Assembly (NCBI GenBank): GCA_021795215.1
Contig: JAJYPS010000024.1
Coordinates: 1 to 32,422, forward strand
Reading direction: 5' to 3'
Origin: Actinomycetes bacterium
Lineage (GTDB): Bacteria > Actinomycetota > Acidimicrobiia > Acidimicrobiales > JAKAOS01
Length of the DNA stretch: 32,422 nt
Positions 30,358 to 32,422 of the stretch are shown piece by piece. Numbering within the stretch: position 1 is the first letter of the stretch; every line of letters begins with the position of its first letter. Position numbers and translations under genes: made by a program. The notes under the pieces are model-generated. The model worked only from the letters and a program-made list of their open reading frames with translations. It was not told the DNA's origin and searched no databases.

Positions 30358-32422
30358 TTGATCTCATCGGCACCTCCGACGCCACTGACAACAACAGGGG
30401 AGGCCGGCTCCCCAGCGAGATCGCTCTGGGGCCTCATCGTAGGCCTGGCAGCCGCGGGCGCGTCCCTGTTCTACTTCGGGGTACGTCACTTCGGGACCCA
30501 TCCCGCTCCTGTGCACCTGCCTTGGTGGGCTCTCGCCGTCGGGTTCGCCCTGGCACAGCGGTGCGACTTCCACATTCACACGGGCAGGCACGCCCAGAGC
30601 CTGAACCTCTCGGAGATACCGCTGGTCGCAGGGCTCATCATGGCTTCGCCGGACCAGCTCGTGGCAGCGTTCGTCCTGGGAACCGCAGCCTACGGCGTCG
30701 CCCGGCGCCAGCCTCCGCTGAAGCTGCTGTTCAACGTCGTGCTCGCCTTCTCGGAGGCCTGCGTGGCCGTGCTCGTGTACGACGTGGTGCTCGGATCGGC
30801 AGGCCTGCTCTCGCCGGAAGGATGGCTTGCGGCGTTCGCCGCCGCCCTCGGGGCAGACGTGTGGTCCCACGCCGCGGTGCTGGTCGCCATATCGCTCGCC
30901 AACGGACGCAGCCCCGGACGGATGAGGTCACTGCTCATGACGCAGGCCCGGGTCCCGGCGTTCGTCAGCACCGGCTTCGCCCTCATAGGGGCGTTCGTCA
31001 CCTTCGAGGACCCTGCGGGAGCGTGGCTGCTGCTCCTGCCCGTCGCCGTGTTCTTCGTCGGCTACAGGAGGCAGGCGGCGCTGCGGGAGCGCTACGCCAA
31101 CCTGGAGGCGCTCTACGACTTCACCCGCCAGGTCGGCTCGGTGCTGGAGGACGCCAACGTCGCCCACACGCTGCTCACCCGGGCGGCGGAGCTGCTGAGG
31201 GCGGAGAGGGCGGAGCTGGTCATCTTCGGCAGCGGAGGCCATACCGTCTCCACCAGCGTGCGATCCGGCAGCCCTTCGGGCATGGCGACCACGGGGAGAG
31301 AGCACGACCGCCTTCCCCAACAAGTGGTCGTGTTCGGCCAGTCGCTCCTCGTAGGCCGTCACACTCGGGACCCCCAGCTCGTGGCAGAGCTGGAGAGGAG
31401 GGGCGCCCGGGAGCTGATGATGACGCCGGTCCGAAGTGGAGAGGAGCTGATCGGCGTGATCGTGGTCGCAGATCGCCTCGACCACGTGTCCACGTTCAGC
31501 AGAGAGGATCTTCGGCTGTTCGAGGCGCTCGCCAACCACGCCAGCGTCGCCCTGCGGAACGACCGGCTCGTGGCGGTGCTCCGCCAGGAGGTGGCGGACA
31601 AGGAGTACAGGTCGGTGCACGATCCCCTGACCGGCCTGATGAACCGGACCTCCTTCCTCGAGTCGGTGCAGCAGCAGCTCGACGGGCACTGGGGGAGCGG
31701 TCTCGCCGTCGTGCTCATCGACCTGGACCGCTTCAAGGAGGTCAACGACACGCTTGGACACTCCAACGGAGACCTTCTCCTGGGCGAAGTTGGGGTCCGG
31801 CTCCGCCGGACGGTCGGTGGCGCCGGCACGGTGTCGAGGCTGGGAGGCGACGAGTTCGCCGTGTGCCTTCCCGCCGAGGGCGGCGCCTCGGACGCCGTCG
31901 AGCTCGCGGAGCGCCTGGGATGGGCTCTTCGCGAGCCGTTCGAGCTGGACGGGCTCCCCATCGAGATCTCCGGAAGCGTGGGCGTCGCCGTCCATCCCGG
32001 CGACGGGGACGACGCCTCGACCCTGCTGCGCTGCGCCGACGTGGCGATGTACGTCGCCAAGAACGAGCATCGGGGCGTGGCCGTCTACACCGCCGAGCAG
32101 AACCACTACAGCCCCCGCCGCCTCGCAGTGGTCGGAGAGCTGCGACGGGCCATCGACGAGGGGAGTCTCACCGTCTACTACCAGCCGGTGGCCAACCTGC
32201 GAACCGGCCGCATAGTGGGCTGCGAGGCACTCGTCCGCTGGGCGCATCCCCGCTACGGCCTGCTGCCTCCGGACGACTTCGTCCCGGTGGCCGAGCACAC
32301 GGGACTCGTCCACACCATGACCAGGATGGTGCTCGGCTCCGCCTTGGAGCAGTTGCAGGGTTGGAGACGCAAGGGGGTCGAGCTGAGCGTCGCCGTCAAC
32401 GTCTCCGCCCGGACGCTCAGAT
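30358..32422 (+). CDS. Membrane GAF-GGDEF-EAL cyclic-di-GMP protein (3' end outside window)
   Basis: Multi-domain cyclic-di-GMP enzyme or sensor, truncated by the window edge after about 688 residues. TTG 30358 is the start because AGGAGA lies 8 nt upstream. Residues ~25-245 form about six to eight membrane helices resembling a MASE-type sensor (LWGLIVGLAAAGASLFYFGV; LLLLPVAVFFVGY). A GAF domain follows (~252-400), then GGDEF (~421-577) with HDPLTGLMNR, DLDRFKEVND and an intact GGDEF at 496-500, then EAL from ~595 with EAL at 623-625 (GCEALVRW). No RxxD inhibitory site precedes GGDEF. Both catalytic signatures seen are intact, so it could synthesise, degrade, or do both; the later EAL residues are outside the window. 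Confidence 0.93.
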   Translation, partial: MISSAPPTPLTTTGEAGSPARSLWGLIVGLAAAGASLFYFGVRHFGTHPAPVHLPWWALAVGFALAQRCDFHIHTGRHAQSLNLSEIPLVAGLIMASPDQLVAAFVLGTAAYGVARRQPPLKLLFNVVLAFSEACVAVLVYDVVLGSAGLLSPEGWLAAFAAALGADVWSHAAVLVAISLANGRSPGRMRSLLMTQARVPAFVSTGFALIGAFVTFEDPAGAWLLLLPVAVFFVGYRRQAALRERYANLEALYDFTRQVGSVLEDANVAHTLLTRAAELLRAERAELVIFGSGGHTVSTSVRSGSPSGMATTGREHDRLPQQVVVFGQSLLVGRHTRDPQLVAELERRGARELMMTPVRSGEELIGVIVVADRLDHVSTFSREDLRLFEALANHASVALRNDRLVAVLRQEVADKEYRSVHDPLTGLMNRTSFLESVQQQLDGHWGSGLAVVLIDLDRFKEVNDTLGHSNGDLLLGEVGVRLRRTVGGAGTVSRLGGDEFAVCLPAEGGASDAVELAERLGWALREPFELDGLPIEISGSVGVAVHPGDGDDASTLLRCADVAMYVAKNEHRGVAVYTAEQNHYSPRRLAVVGELRRAIDEGSLTVYYQPVANLRTGRIVGCEALVRWAHPRYGLLPPDDFVPVAEHTGLVHTMTRMVLGSALEQLQGWRRKGVELSVAVNVSARTLR

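Noticed and set aside
30928-32313. 461-residue minus-strand gene
   Set aside because: It is the antisense shadow of the GAF-GGDEF-EAL gene, whose domains are unmistakable on the plus strand.

Overview
The window is high-GC DNA from an actinobacterium. Four signs support this: frequent GTG and TTG starts, a mycothiol-type cysteine ligase (MshC), a phosphatidylinositol-mannoside (PIM) gene set (pgsA-patA-pimA), and a gene order, read on the minus strand, of thrS - HIT - pgsA - patA - pimA - pdxS - pdxT - yebC - ruvC - ruvA - ruvB - yajC - secD - secF - apt - rel - hisS - aspS - rarA. From memory, this order closely resembles the Mycobacterium tuberculosis stretch from about Rv2614c to Rv2559c. 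The low identity to mycobacterial proteins and the many low-complexity tails suggest a distant lineage, perhaps Acidimicrobiia; that placement is inference. I saw no rRNA, tRNA, CRISPR array or prophage.

Layout. 1-2809: a class III aminotransferase (minus) diverges from a lipoprotein L,D-transpeptidase (plus). About 2821-3775: a decayed IS200/IS605-type element with an internally deleted tnpB, abutting and altering the 3' end of rarA. 3735-28008: the long minus-strand housekeeping cluster, covering Holliday-junction processing (ruvCAB), the Sec accessory complex (yajC-secD-secF), purine salvage and stringent response (apt, rel), three tRNA synthetases (aspS, hisS, thrS), PLP synthase (pdxST), PIM lipid synthesis (pgsA-patA-pimA), an M48-like protein that has lost its catalytic Glu, a histidine phosphatase and a HIT-family nucleotide hydrolase/phosphorylase. 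28032-28721: a HAD phosphatase (plus), followed by a perfect 20-bp tandem array. 28857-30008: mshC (minus). 30358 to the right edge: a membrane GAF-GGDEF-EAL cyclic-di-GMP protein (plus), cut by the window end.

Two patterns stand out beyond ordinary gene content. First, seven genes that look embedded in the cluster, plus the HAD gene, carry a TANNNT -10 hexamer 6-8 nt before the start codon and have no Shine-Dalgarno. This implies leaderless mRNAs starting inside what looks like one operon; the thrS/HAD pair appears to use overlapping -10 elements in only 23 bp. Second, short tandem duplications (15, 16, 20, 27, 30 and 48 bp units) recur in or beside hisS, yajC, pdxS, the histidine phosphatase gene, the HIT gene and the HAD gene. 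Those within genes keep the reading frame. One set (16 bp) sits immediately upstream of the predicted pdxS -10 and could be an operator array. The region is mainly conserved housekeeping DNA. I do not see an undescribed multi-gene defence or biosynthetic system, but the promoter architecture, the repeat arrays and the degenerate M48 protein merit follow-up.
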